A stretch of 64,000 nucleotides of DNA, from assembly GCA_938002085.1 (NCBI GenBank), contig CALLAT010000060.1, positions 1-64,000 on the forward strand. Reading direction: 5' to 3'. The position numbers were made by a program, and so were the translations under genes. Shown piece after piece: positions 18,986 through 26,107 of this stretch. This DNA comes from an uncultured Pseudanabaenaceae cyanobacterium. Its GTDB lineage: Bacteria > Cyanobacteriota > Cyanobacteriia > PCC-9006 > JAAUQQ01. The first letter of the stretch is position 1; every line of letters starts with the position of its first letter. A model generated the notes under the pieces. The model searched no databases. It worked only from the letters and a program-made list of their open reading frames with translations, and was not told the DNA's origin.

Positions 18986-20044
18986 TTACTTCCAGCCCGC
19001 TCGATCCATCACCTCAATTGCCTCCGCCCCATTTTTGCCATAGGCCACCACATTGATAGGCGACGCATTGAATTCGCCAAAGCCTTCTAGCACAGGGTCG
19101 AGGCCAATGCCTTTGGAAGCAGGGAACTCGTTGTTTTGTAAGGCAAAGAACTCCTGGGCTTGGGGACTGGTCAAGTATTCGATGAACTGCACCGCATTCT
19201 GACTATTGGGGGCATTGGTTAAGACGCCTGCCCCGCTAATGTTCATGTGGGTTTCATTGGGGAAAAAGGCCGCTACTTTTTTCCCCACCAGTCTGTCCTT
19301 CGCTTTTTCAGACTTGAGCATACGGGCCAGGTAATAGTGATTTACCACTGCAACCTCGCAGCTTCCCTGGGCAACGCCCCGAATTTGGGGCACATCTCCC
19401 CCCTCGGGCTCCCGCGCAAAGTTGTTGACCAGTCCTTTGGCCCAAGCTTCGGTTTTATCGACACCGTTCTTTTCGATTAACCAAGCGACTAGGGACTGGT
19501 TATAGATATTGCTGGAGCTACGAATGCAAACTCTGCCTTCCCATTCGCGGCTGGCGAGGTTTTCATAGGTGGACAGCTCTTGCTCCGTGACTTTTTCTGG
19601 GTCATAGACCATGATTCGAGCGCGCTGGGAGAGGCCGAACCAGAGCCCTTCGGGGTGGCGTAGATTCTCAGGGATGTTGTTATCCAGCATTTCTGAGGTG
19701 GTTGGCTGGAAGAGACCTTCTTCCTCGGCGCGCCATAGGCGTCCTGCATCCACGGTGATGAAGACATCTGCAGAGCTGTTGGTTCCCTCGCTTTTGATGC
19801 GCTCCAGGAGTTCGCTGTCCTTGCCTTCAAGGATATTGACTTCAATTCCCGTTTGTTCAGTGAAGCCTTTGTAGAGCTGGCTGTCTGTGTTGTAGTGGCG
19901 GGCTGAATAGACGTTTACGACTTTGTCACCTGTGCTGGCAGCGATATCCTCGCTGCCTCCAGAACTCTGAGGCGATGTCTGGCAGCCCGCTAAGGCGAGG
20001 CTCAGGATGGCAGTCGTCAGGCCCAGCTTTTTGTACAGGCTCAT
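18986..20044 (-). CDS. futA: Fe(3+) ABC transporter substrate-binding lipoprotein (FutA type)
   Basis: 352 residues. It has a lipoprotein signal (LALAGC, lipidated Cys21), then the periplasmic ferric-binding fold: VNVYSARHYNTDSQLYKGF, SSADVFITVDAGRLW, and tyrosine ligands in the VNHYYLAR motif. Members bind ferric iron in the periplasm and deliver it to FutB/FutC. Those partners are not in the window, which is usual for the scattered cyanobacterial fut genes. A Fur-box-like sequence at 20059-20077 just upstream implies induction under iron starvation. FutA1 versus FutA2 type cannot be told. Confidence 0.9.
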   Translation of the reverse strand: MSLYKKLGLTTAILSLALAGCQTSPQSSGGSEDIAASTGDKVVNVYSARHYNTDSQLYKGFTEQTGIEVNILEGKDSELLERIKSEGTNSSADVFITVDAGRLWRAEEEGLFQPTTSEMLDNNIPENLRHPEGLWFGLSQRARIMVYDPEKVTEQELSTYENLASREWEGRVCIRSSSNIYNQSLVAWLIEKNGVDKTEAWAKGLVNNFAREPEGGDVPQIRGVAQGSCEVAVVNHYYLARMLKSEKAKDRLVGKKVAAFFPNETHMNISGAGVLTNAPNSQNAVQFIEYLTSPQAQEFFALQNNEFPASKGIGLDPVLEGFGEFNASPINVVAYGKNGAEAIEVMDRAGWK

Positions 20045-20058
20045 AGTCGAATAAAAAC

Positions 20059-20077
20059 GTTATTGATAATCGTTATT
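20059..20077 (-). promoter_or_regulatory. Fur-box-like operator of futA
   Basis: On the minus strand AATAACGATTATCAATAAC matches 14 of 19 positions of the classical GATAATGATAATCATTATC Fur box. It lies 15 bases upstream of the futA start, where a repressor would block transcription or initiation. Confidence 0.65.
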
Positions 20078-20143
20078 GTTTAACATGTGGTTGTCAGGGC
20101 CTGCAAGATTTTGAGGGCTTGGAGAGCTTTGGGGAGGGATTGA

Positions 20144-21160
20144 TTATTGGAATAGGAAGATTATCCCTGCGATCGCAATCACCACGCCCATCGCAGCTCG
20201 AATTGAAACCCGCTCCCCCAGGGCCAAGCTAATGGGCAGGATAAACAGCGGGCTGGTGCTGGAGAGCGCCTGTGCAATCCCCGCTGGACTGTATTTCAGC
20301 GAAGTTTGCTGGAGCCAAATGGCCAGGTAGGTGCTGAAGAAGGCCGTGATGGCGATGATGCCTAAGAGGCGTAGGTTCAAGGTTTTGAGGCCCAAGAAAC
20401 CAGAACGGCCTTGGGCCGAATGTTCTGAGGATTGTGGCGCTGCCATCATGGGGACTGCCTGGGCGAGAGGAAGCCAAAACACCAGCAGCCCTAGACCTGC
20501 GACTAGGCGTAACAAGGTGCTCCAGAGCGGGTCCATGGCTGTCTCTGCTAGGCCGGCTCGGGAGAGCACTGCGCCGCCAGCTTGGCCTAGGGCCGCCAGG
20601 AGCCCAAATCCTAATCCTTGGCGCAGGCTTGCGTTGTGGGGAGTAGATATTTTTGAGCTATTTCCCTGGGAGAGTTGCCTTGAGTCTGTTGAGGCTGGGT
20701 TGGGGCTAGAGGCTGGTTCCATGCGCTCGCTAACGACCCAAACTACGCCCCCTAGGGTGAGGAAAATGCCGGCAATGTTGGCTAGCTTGAGGTTTTCTCC
20801 CAGCCAGAGGAAAGCGAGGATGGCAGACAGCGGCGGGGCTAGGCTTTCCAGGAGGAGCGATTGCCGGGCTCCGATCAGCCCCAGGGCACGAAAGTAAAAG
20901 GTATCTCCCAAGCCAATGCCGATGGCTCCGCTGAGGAGCAAAAATAGAATGGCACGGAATTCAACTTCGGGAAAAGGTCGCTGAAGCAGAAGCAGCGTTG
21001 CCCCAAGAAGCGCCAGCGCAACTATACCTTTGGTGAGGTTTAACGTTAAGGGAGCTACGCGAGCGCCGAGGCGAGCGAAAATCGAGGCTGCGATCGCCCA
21101 AAGCAAGGCTGCTGTGAGTGCTGCCAGCTCCCCGCCGTATTTCCCTATCCCTGGTAGCAT
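20144..21160 (-). CDS. EamA/DMT-family transporter
   Basis: About 338 residues from the ATG at 21160. A frame start at 21244 would add 28 residues of atypical sequence before the first helix. Two EamA repeats are visible: LAALTAALLWAIAASIFARLG opens the first, and STSPLFILPISLALGERVS closes the second. They are separated by a Ser/Pro-rich cytoplasmic linker of about 45 residues. There are ten membrane helices. The substrate is unknown. It is tail-to-head with futA (about 100 bases) but has its own upstream region. Confidence 0.85.
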   Translation of the reverse strand: MLPGIGKYGGELAALTAALLWAIAASIFARLGARVAPLTLNLTKGIVALALLGATLLLLQRPFPEVEFRAILFLLLSGAIGIGLGDTFYFRALGLIGARQSLLLESLAPPLSAILAFLWLGENLKLANIAGIFLTLGGVVWVVSERMEPASSPNPASTDSRQLSQGNSSKISTPHNASLRQGLGFGLLAALGQAGGAVLSRAGLAETAMDPLWSTLLRLVAGLGLLVFWLPLAQAVPMMAAPQSSEHSAQGRSGFLGLKTLNLRLLGIIAITAFFSTYLAIWLQQTSLKYSPAGIAQALSSTSPLFILPISLALGERVSIRAAMGVVIAIAGIIFLFQ

Positions 21161-21315
21161 TTCAGCCCCCAGCCCAAAAGCTTGCACCACCCTGCCATTC
21201 CTCATTACTGACCCAGGGAGCAACACCCTCCAAATCCATCCCAATGCACCTGGAAGGCCTTAGCCCACTCCAGTATGATGGGGGAACGTTGCAAACCTAG
21301 ACTTGACAGTTTGAC

Positions 21316-21918
21316 ATGGCGATTTCGGATGCGATGGAGTTTTTTCAGCAAAGTGCAGGGCGGTGGAAATCCCAGCGCACCACGCATCATCTGCCCTTTC
21401 GTCGAGCTGAGAGCGGCTCTTCTTCCATTCAGGTTGAATCTTTAGATGCCCAACATCCCCAGGTCATCGAAATCTGCAAAATGCATGAAATCGACCCAGA
21501 GCTCACCATTGGCGGAGCCCATGTGACTTGGAACGGTGAGATGGAATGGGATCGTGAAGGCGAAGGGCAGCACACCGGTGAAACGGTATTCGCCTTGGTG
21601 CCTGATGAGGGGAATCCTCGCCAGGGTCGCCTGTTGCGGGAGCGCGGCTATGCTGAAATTGCGCCCGTTGTGGGCCGCTTTGAGCTGGACGATGAAGATG
21701 GTTTGGTCCTCACCACGGACTATGAAACCATGAGTGCTACGGAACGCTTCTGGTTTGCCGGGCCCAACCTGCGTTTACGCAGCAGCACTGTGACCCGCTT
21801 TGGGGGGCTAAGCACGGCCTCTTTTTGTGCTGAAACGCGCCTTGTGGATGACGAAGCTCAGGCTGATGCGGAAAAATCTTGGCAAGAGACTGCGCTTTAT
21901 TCCAGTTTGGGCTGGTAG
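21316..21918 (+). CDS. cpcS: phycobiliprotein lyase, CpcS/CpeS family
   Basis: 200 residues of the lipocalin-like CpcS family, which attaches phycocyanobilin to the conserved beta-84-type cysteine of phycocyanin and allophycocyanin subunits. The N-terminus MEFFQQSAGRWKSQRTTHH and FRRAESGSSSIQVE is the family signature; DYETMSATERFWFAGPNLRLR is the conserved C-terminal block. Which CpcS subgroup (I, III or V) cannot be decided here. It lies alone, away from rod or core phycobiliprotein genes, as is common for this lyase. The small-RNA-like array starts about 95 bases after its stop. Confidence 0.85.
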   Translation: MAISDAMEFFQQSAGRWKSQRTTHHLPFRRAESGSSSIQVESLDAQHPQVIEICKMHEIDPELTIGGAHVTWNGEMEWDREGEGQHTGETVFALVPDEGNPRQGRLLRERGYAEIAPVVGRFELDDEDGLVLTTDYETMSATERFWFAGPNLRLRSSTVTRFGGLSTASFCAETRLVDDEAQADAEKSWQETALYSSLGW

Positions 21919-22011
21919 CAAATCGTCAGTTTCTCTTTGGTTTTGAGGGCTTCAACAATTTGTTTTGGCAAGCTGACTTTGATAACAGGACTGATCTTTC
22001 TCTCTGAACTA

Positions 22012-22096
22012 TCCTGAAGTTCATTCTGAACTCAGTAGTAATAGTTGGTAGATGCACCCTGACTCATTAATCCTCGGCTCCGGCTGGGGATTTTTT
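22012..22096 (+). ncRNA. putative small RNA, array copy 1
   Basis: Hairpin GTTCA-TTC-TGAAC, then the conserved middle, then stem ATCCTCGGC-TCCG-GCTGGGGAT and six Ts. The upstream sequence differs from the other copies: it lacks TGCTATGTG and has TTGATA further up. If transcribed it uses a different promoter or is the ancestral copy. Confidence 0.55.
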
Positions 22097-22155
22097 GTTT
22101 TAAATCGAGACCAGCTCTGGCCTTTGAGATAGAAGAAAGATTATTTTGCTATGTG

Positions 22156-22240
22156 TCCTGAAGTTCATTTTGAACTCAGTAGTAATAGCTGGTAGATGCA
22201 CCCTGACTCATTAATCCTCGGCTCCGGCTGAGGATTTTTT
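22156..22240 (+). ncRNA. putative small RNA, array copy 2
   Basis: Hairpin loop TTT. The terminator 3' arm is GCTGAGGAT, turning a U-G pair into U-A. The middle has AGCTGG instead of AGTTGG. Upstream are TTGAGA and TGCTATGTG, 20 bases between hexamers. Confidence 0.6.
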
Positions 22241-22300
22241 CTTTTAAAGTCCTATTCCGCTCTGACCTTTGGGATAGAAGAAAGATTATTTTGCTATGTG

Positions 22301-22385
22301 TCCTGAAGTTCATTTTGAACTCAGTAGTAATAGTTGGTAGATGCACCCTGACTCATTAATCCTTGGCTCCGGCTGGGGATTTTTT
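22301..22385 (+). ncRNA. putative small RNA, array copy 3
   Basis: The terminator 5' arm is ATCCTTGGC, so a C-G pair becomes a U-G wobble and the stem is kept. Upstream element TTGGGA replaces TTGAGA; TGCTATGTG is unchanged. Confidence 0.6.
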
Positions 22386-22433
22386 ATTTTAAATCGAGAC
22401 TAGCTTGAGGGTAAAAGATTATTTTGCTATGTG

Positions 22434-22518
22434 TCCTGAGGTTCGAAATGAACTCAGTAGTAATAATTGGTAGATGCACCCTGACTCATTAATCCTCGGC
22501 TCCGGCTGGGGATTTTTT
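22434..22518 (+). ncRNA. putative small RNA, array copy 4
   Basis: The 5' hairpin is GTTCG-AAA-TGAAC, with a G-U closing pair. Its preceding spacer is about 12 bases shorter, which puts TTGAGG exactly 17 bases before TATGTG, standard promoter spacing. Confidence 0.6.
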
Positions 22519-22578
22519 ATTTTAAAGTCCTGTTCCGCTCTGGCCTTTGAGATAGAGGAAAGATTATTTTGCTATGTG

Positions 22579-22663
22579 TCCTGAAGTTCAAATTGAACTC
22601 AGTAGTAATAATTGGTAGATGCACCCTGACTCATTAATCCTCGGCTCCGGCTGGGGATTTTTT
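22579..22663 (+). ncRNA. putative small RNA, array copy 5
   Basis: Hairpin loop AAT. The terminator stem is identical to copies 1 and 4. The middle has AATTGG. Confidence 0.6.
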
Positions 22664-22722
22664 GTTTTAAATCGAGGCCTGCTCTGGCCTTTGAGATAGA
22701 GGAAAGATTATTTTGCTATGTG

Positions 22723-22808
22723 TCCTGAAGTTCAAATTGAACTCAGTAGTAATAATTGGTAGATGCACCCTGACTCATTAATCCTCAGCTCCGGCTGGGG
22801 ATTTTTTT
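22723..22808 (+). ncRNA. putative small RNA, array copy 6
   Basis: The terminator 5' arm is ATCCTCAGC, so G-U becomes A-U and pairing is kept. The T-run is seven long. The spacer that follows the other copies is lost a few bases downstream, marking the array's end. Confidence 0.6.
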
Positions 22809-22907
22809 GCTTTAAAGAGCTGTTATGGATCGCCCTATCGGATTTAGGGGGTGAGGCTTGGCAGATTGTTGACTGTGCTTCTTGATGGAGGTCGGAAGCT
22901 GTGGGGG

Positions 22908-22998
22908 GCTTCGCCTTGAGAGCACTGCCGCCCTCAAACTCCCGCCGATAAGGGACGCCGTCGTCCCCTGCTGCGGCCGGGGGGAGAGTTCCCCCACG
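22908..22998 (-). repeat. dispersed intergenic repeat, copy 2 (inverted)
   Basis: Inverted relative to 10606-10665. On the minus strand it reads ATCGGCGGGAGTTTGAGGG and CTCAAGGCG, preceded after a ~30-base insert by a GGGGGAACTCTCCCCCC stem. It lies in the gap between the small-RNA array and the convergent SDR gene. Confidence 0.6.
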
Positions 22999-23070
22999 GA
23001 TTTGTGTTTTGCCTCTTCAAGATTTGCGTCTTATCTTTGCCAGCGAACCGCTTCCAGCTTGAACGACTCC

Positions 23071-23787
23071 CTAAAATGCCCCCCCACTCGGCATCACTCG
23101 AATCTCCTCAACCACCGCTGCCGCAGGCAACAACACCGTCTGCACAATCGCCCCAGCAACCACCTCCGGCGTCATCATCCCCGCCTTATCAAAATCCGCA
23201 TCCACCGTCTCCGTATCCCAAATCGGCGTATTCACTGCCCCCGGCGACACAATCGTCACCCGAATCCCATGCTCCCGCTCCTCCACCGCAAACCCCTTCG
23301 ACAGCGAAACTAAACCTGCCTTACTCACGCCATAGGCCCCCCACTCTGGGAACGCGTTATAAGCCGCCACCGATGCAATATTCACAATCGTGCCGCTACC
23401 TGCCTTCCGCATCATTGGCAGCACCGCCCTGGTGCACTCGAACACACTCCCTAAATTGAGATTCATCACCGTCTGCCAGTCCGCCAAGGGCATATCTGCC
23501 AAGCGACCCGTGTAGCCAATCCCGGCATTATTTACCAACACATCCAAACCACCCTCACCAATGAGTGCTTGGAACTGGCCTTGAATCTCTTCAATATTGT
23601 TGAGGTCCAGCGAAAGCGTTGCAGCTTTGCGACCCTTGCCCTCCACTTCCGCCGCAACTTTGGCCAACTTGGCCTCATCCCGAGCCACCAGCAAAATGTC
23701 ATACCCCACATCAGCTAGGGCAAGGGCAGTGGCACGACCAATGCCACTACTGGCTCCAGTGATCAAGGCGCGGGGAGAGCTGGACAT
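23071..23787 (-). CDS. short-chain dehydrogenase/reductase (SDR)
   Basis: 238 residues of classical SDR. The NAD(P)-binding TGASSGIG lies at residues 10-17, and NNAGIGYTG, the catalytic Ser of NIASVAAYNAF and YGVSK (Tyr and Lys) follow. An Arg after the second strand (LLVARDE) suggests NADP(H) preference. It is 104 bases downstream of accA on the same strand. In ADO/AAR cyanobacteria an SDR follows accA in the same order. A fatty-acid-related reductase role is a guess from context. Confidence 0.9.
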   Translation of the reverse strand: MSSSPRALITGASSGIGRATALALADVGYDILLVARDEAKLAKVAAEVEGKGRKAATLSLDLNNIEEIQGQFQALIGEGGLDVLVNNAGIGYTGRLADMPLADWQTVMNLNLGSVFECTRAVLPMMRKAGSGTIVNIASVAAYNAFPEWGAYGVSKAGLVSLSKGFAVEEREHGIRVTIVSPGAVNTPIWDTETVDADFDKAGMMTPEVVAGAIVQTVLLPAAAVVEEIRVMPSGGAF

Positions 23788-23891
23788 GGTAATGCAGAAA
23801 TAGAGAACGGAATGGACAGGTCAGGATTGAGATGCGTAGGGACATGGCATGCCATGCCCGCTGGGAGGCTGAAACGCGATCTAGGGCTGGT

Positions 23892-24866
23892 TCAACTTTC
23901 TAAAAACACGCCAATGCTGCGGAACTTCTGGTAGCGCTGATCGCGTAATTCTTGAGTCGTTAGTTGATTCAGCGCGTCAAGATTGCTGAGCAACGCCTGC
24001 TTCAACGTTTCTGCCGTGGCGAGGGGGTCAGTGTGGGCACCGCCCGTGGGCTCTGGCAGGATCTGGTCAAGAATGCCCAAGCGTTTGAGATCCGGGGCTG
24101 TGATTTTCAACGCCTCAGCGGCCTGGCTGGCTTTACCCGCATCCTTCCAAAGAATTGCGGCACAGGCTTCGGGGCTTGCCACGGTGTAAACCGAATGCTC
24201 AAACATCATTAAGCGATCGCCCACGCCAATGCCCAATGCCCCACCAGAGCCACCCTCACCAATCACCGTGCAAATGATTGGTACTTCTAAACTGAACATC
24301 TCCCGCAGGTTGTAAGCGATCGCCTCCCCCTGCCCTAACTCCTCCCCCTTCACCCCTGGATAGGCTCCCGGCGTATCAATGAAGGTAAAAATCGGCATAT
24401 TGAAGCGGTTGGCATGCTCCATCAGCCGCATGGCCTTGCGATAGCCACCGGGCGAAGCCATGCCAAAATTTCGAGCGACATTGTCCTTGGTATCGCGGCC
24501 CTTTTGGTGGCCCAGCATGACGCAGCTCTGGTCACCAATGCGGGCAATGCCGCCAATTAGTGCTAGGTCGTCAGAGCCACCGCGATCGCCATGCAGCTCT
24601 ATCCACTCATCGCTCAGGGTTTGGATATAGTCCAGAGTGCTGGGACGCCGCGGATGGCGGGCAACCTGAATGCGCTGGGCAGGGGAGAGGTTGCTAAAGA
24701 TTTCTTGCCGCAGCTGGGTGTAGCGGGTTTCGAGCTGCTCGAGCTGTTCACTGACATCAACATCGCTCTGCTCAGCCAGTTCCTCGATTTGGACAATGCG
24801 AGTTTTCAGCTCAACTAAGGGCTTCTCAAACTCCATTAGGATGGGTTTTCGCTGAGTATTAACCAT
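23892..24866 (-). CDS. accA: acetyl-CoA carboxylase carboxyltransferase subunit alpha
   Basis: 324 residues. AccA pairs with AccD to transfer CO2 from carboxybiotin to acetyl-CoA, making malonyl-CoA. Signatures are [50 protein letters not shown] and the oxyanion-hole [12 protein letters not shown]. Start: ATG at 24866; an internal Met 10 codons later ([10 protein letters not shown]) is also possible and closer to some homologues. It sits 70 bases downstream of the unknown gene that follows ols, so malonyl-CoA supply may be cotranscribed with its consumer, the olefin synthase. Confidence 0.96.
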   Translation of the reverse strand: MVNTQRKPILMEFEKPLVELKTRIVQIEELAEQSDVDVSEQLEQLETRYTQLRQEIFSNLSPAQRIQVARHPRRPSTLDYIQTLSDEWIELHGDRGGSDDLALIGGIARIGDQSCVMLGHQKGRDTKDNVARNFGMASPGGYRKAMRLMEHANRFNMPIFTFIDTPGAYPGVKGEELGQGEAIAYNLREMFSLEVPIICTVIGEGGSGGALGIGVGDRLMMFEHSVYTVASPEACAAILWKDAGKASQAAEALKITAPDLKRLGILDQILPEPTGGAHTDPLATAETLKQALLSNLDALNQLTTQELRDQRYQKFRSIGVFLES

Positions 24867-24936
24867 AACGAAGGCCTCCTGCCTTAATCCGTCAAGCCGT
24901 TACGGTATTTCTTCGCTTAGGCCACTTCCGATCCTA

Positions 24937-25995
24937 TCACTGGTCTGTCGGCGCATCATGGGTGTGAGCGGCGGTAAACTGAACCGAAACTTGGCTTGAG
25001 CCTTCGGAGATCGGCGTTGTTTCTCCAGGCCATGTCCCTGTGGGGATGTGATTTTTGGGTCTTACCCGGAAGGCATAGGAACCGTTGTGAGGTGCAACCA
25101 CGCTGTAACTTGGCTTGGTGATTCGCTGCCAGCCCATGGGGAAACTGGACCAGTCATAGAGGGTGAGATAGAAGTCAAATTGCTCCAACACCTCGGGCTC
25201 TAACGCCACGCTCAAGGTTTGCCCCTTGTTCAAGCCACCATAGAAGAATTTTGTATCGGGTGCTCCCACTGGCAGATACTCTCGTGTGACCCAGGCGCTA
25301 GAAAGATGGCGGCGGTATTTGAGTAGAACGTAGCTGTAATAGTGGAGTGCTAGGTAAAAACGCTTCTTGGGATAGTCTTTGAGCTGATGGTAAAAGTCGT
25401 TGGTTTTGGGGTCGGCTAGGAAGGGCTTGAGTAACCGTTCACCGTCCAGCCGCACTGAGGGATAAGTGATGGTCTCAGCGCGATCGTAGTAGCGCACCCC
25501 TAGGGTGTAGCGTCCTGGCGGGACGTCTATGGTTACCCAAGGTTCGGCTTCAGAGACTTCTTGACGGAAGCGATGGGAGTCTAGACTTTGCACCGTCTCG
25601 AAGCTGGGAAATGCGTAGACAACCACAACCCAAGATTGAGCTGACTGCTGAATTTTGTTGATATCGAGTTCTAAAGATTGGCTGACCTGAAAGGGACCGA
25701 GGGTGCCAATCACCGCATGGGTGTTCCAGCGTGGCCCTGTGGTCATGATCACAGGTAGGGCAAAGGGGACATTCTCAATCGTGTTTGTTGAGAGAACGCG
25801 CCACTGGAGCTCTGCTTCAGATTTACGGCTCAGGCTAAAGCGGTAAAGACGGCTAAAGATCGCTCGCATGATGCGATACAACAACAGCGAGAGCGTCGCC
25901 AGTGGGATTTCCCAAAGCAGTGACCAATAATGCACAGTGTCTATCCAGCCGTAGGGTGAAATGCAGGGGAGTTCAGTGGTCTTAGCCTTATGCAC
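24937..25995 (-). CDS. unknown membrane-anchored protein between ols and accA, 352 aa
   Basis: Not recognised with confidence. Residues ~25-50 are hydrophobic (YWSLLWEIPLATLSLLLY) and followed by basic residues (RLYRFSLSRKSEAELQW), so it is probably a membrane anchor with the rest cytoplasmic. The remaining ~290 residues look beta-rich (LDINKIQQSAQSWVVVVYAF, WVTIDVPPGRYTLGVRYYD) with two similar jelly-roll-like halves; the second includes NGSYAFRVRPKN. No catalytic motif is seen. It lies 112 bases downstream of ols and 70 upstream of accA on the same strand, so a role with the hydrocarbon product or its membrane location is plausible but unproven. Confidence 0.7.
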   Translation of the reverse strand: MHKAKTTELPCISPYGWIDTVHYWSLLWEIPLATLSLLLYRIMRAIFSRLYRFSLSRKSEAELQWRVLSTNTIENVPFALPVIMTTGPRWNTHAVIGTLGPFQVSQSLELDINKIQQSAQSWVVVVYAFPSFETVQSLDSHRFRQEVSEAEPWVTIDVPPGRYTLGVRYYDRAETITYPSVRLDGERLLKPFLADPKTNDFYHQLKDYPKKRFYLALHYYSYVLLKYRRHLSSAWVTREYLPVGAPDTKFFYGGLNKGQTLSVALEPEVLEQFDFYLTLYDWSSFPMGWQRITKPSYSVVAPHNGSYAFRVRPKNHIPTGTWPGETTPISEGSSQVSVQFTAAHTHDAPTDQ

Positions 25996-26107
25996 AGGAG
26001 TGCTTCCAGACGGTCTCCTCGCTGATTCGCTTTGCTCCCCTTACGCTACTGGATGGGCCGCAAAGCGGGCAATCTTCTAGGAGCCGTGACTAGGAGGTTC
26101 GATGGCA

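Larger units (their letters stand above)
22012..22808 (+). repeat. six-copy tandem array of an ~144-bp unit containing an sRNA-like core
   Basis: Cores begin (TCCTGA) at 22012, 22156, 22301, 22434, 22579 and 22723, giving periods 144, 145, 133, 145 and 144. Each ~85-nt core has a 5-bp hairpin, a nearly invariant 36-nt middle, and a terminator-like stem with a UCCG tetraloop and T-run. Spacers vary by substitutions and an indel. Copies 2-6 are each preceded by TTTTGCTATGTG, an extended -10-like TGCTATG. Confidence 0.95.

Noticed and set aside
22051-22131. A possible 26-codon peptide gene starting MHPDSLILGSGWGFF in array copy 1.
   Set aside because: Copy 2 has a stop at codon 12 caused by the same change that converts a U-G pair to U-A in the stem, and lengths and endings differ among copies. 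RNA structure, not a peptide, is conserved. No ribosome site is seen.
22012-22808. CRISPR array.
   Set aside because: Units are far too long, spacers resemble each other, and the repeat contains a terminator-like stem; no cas genes are near.
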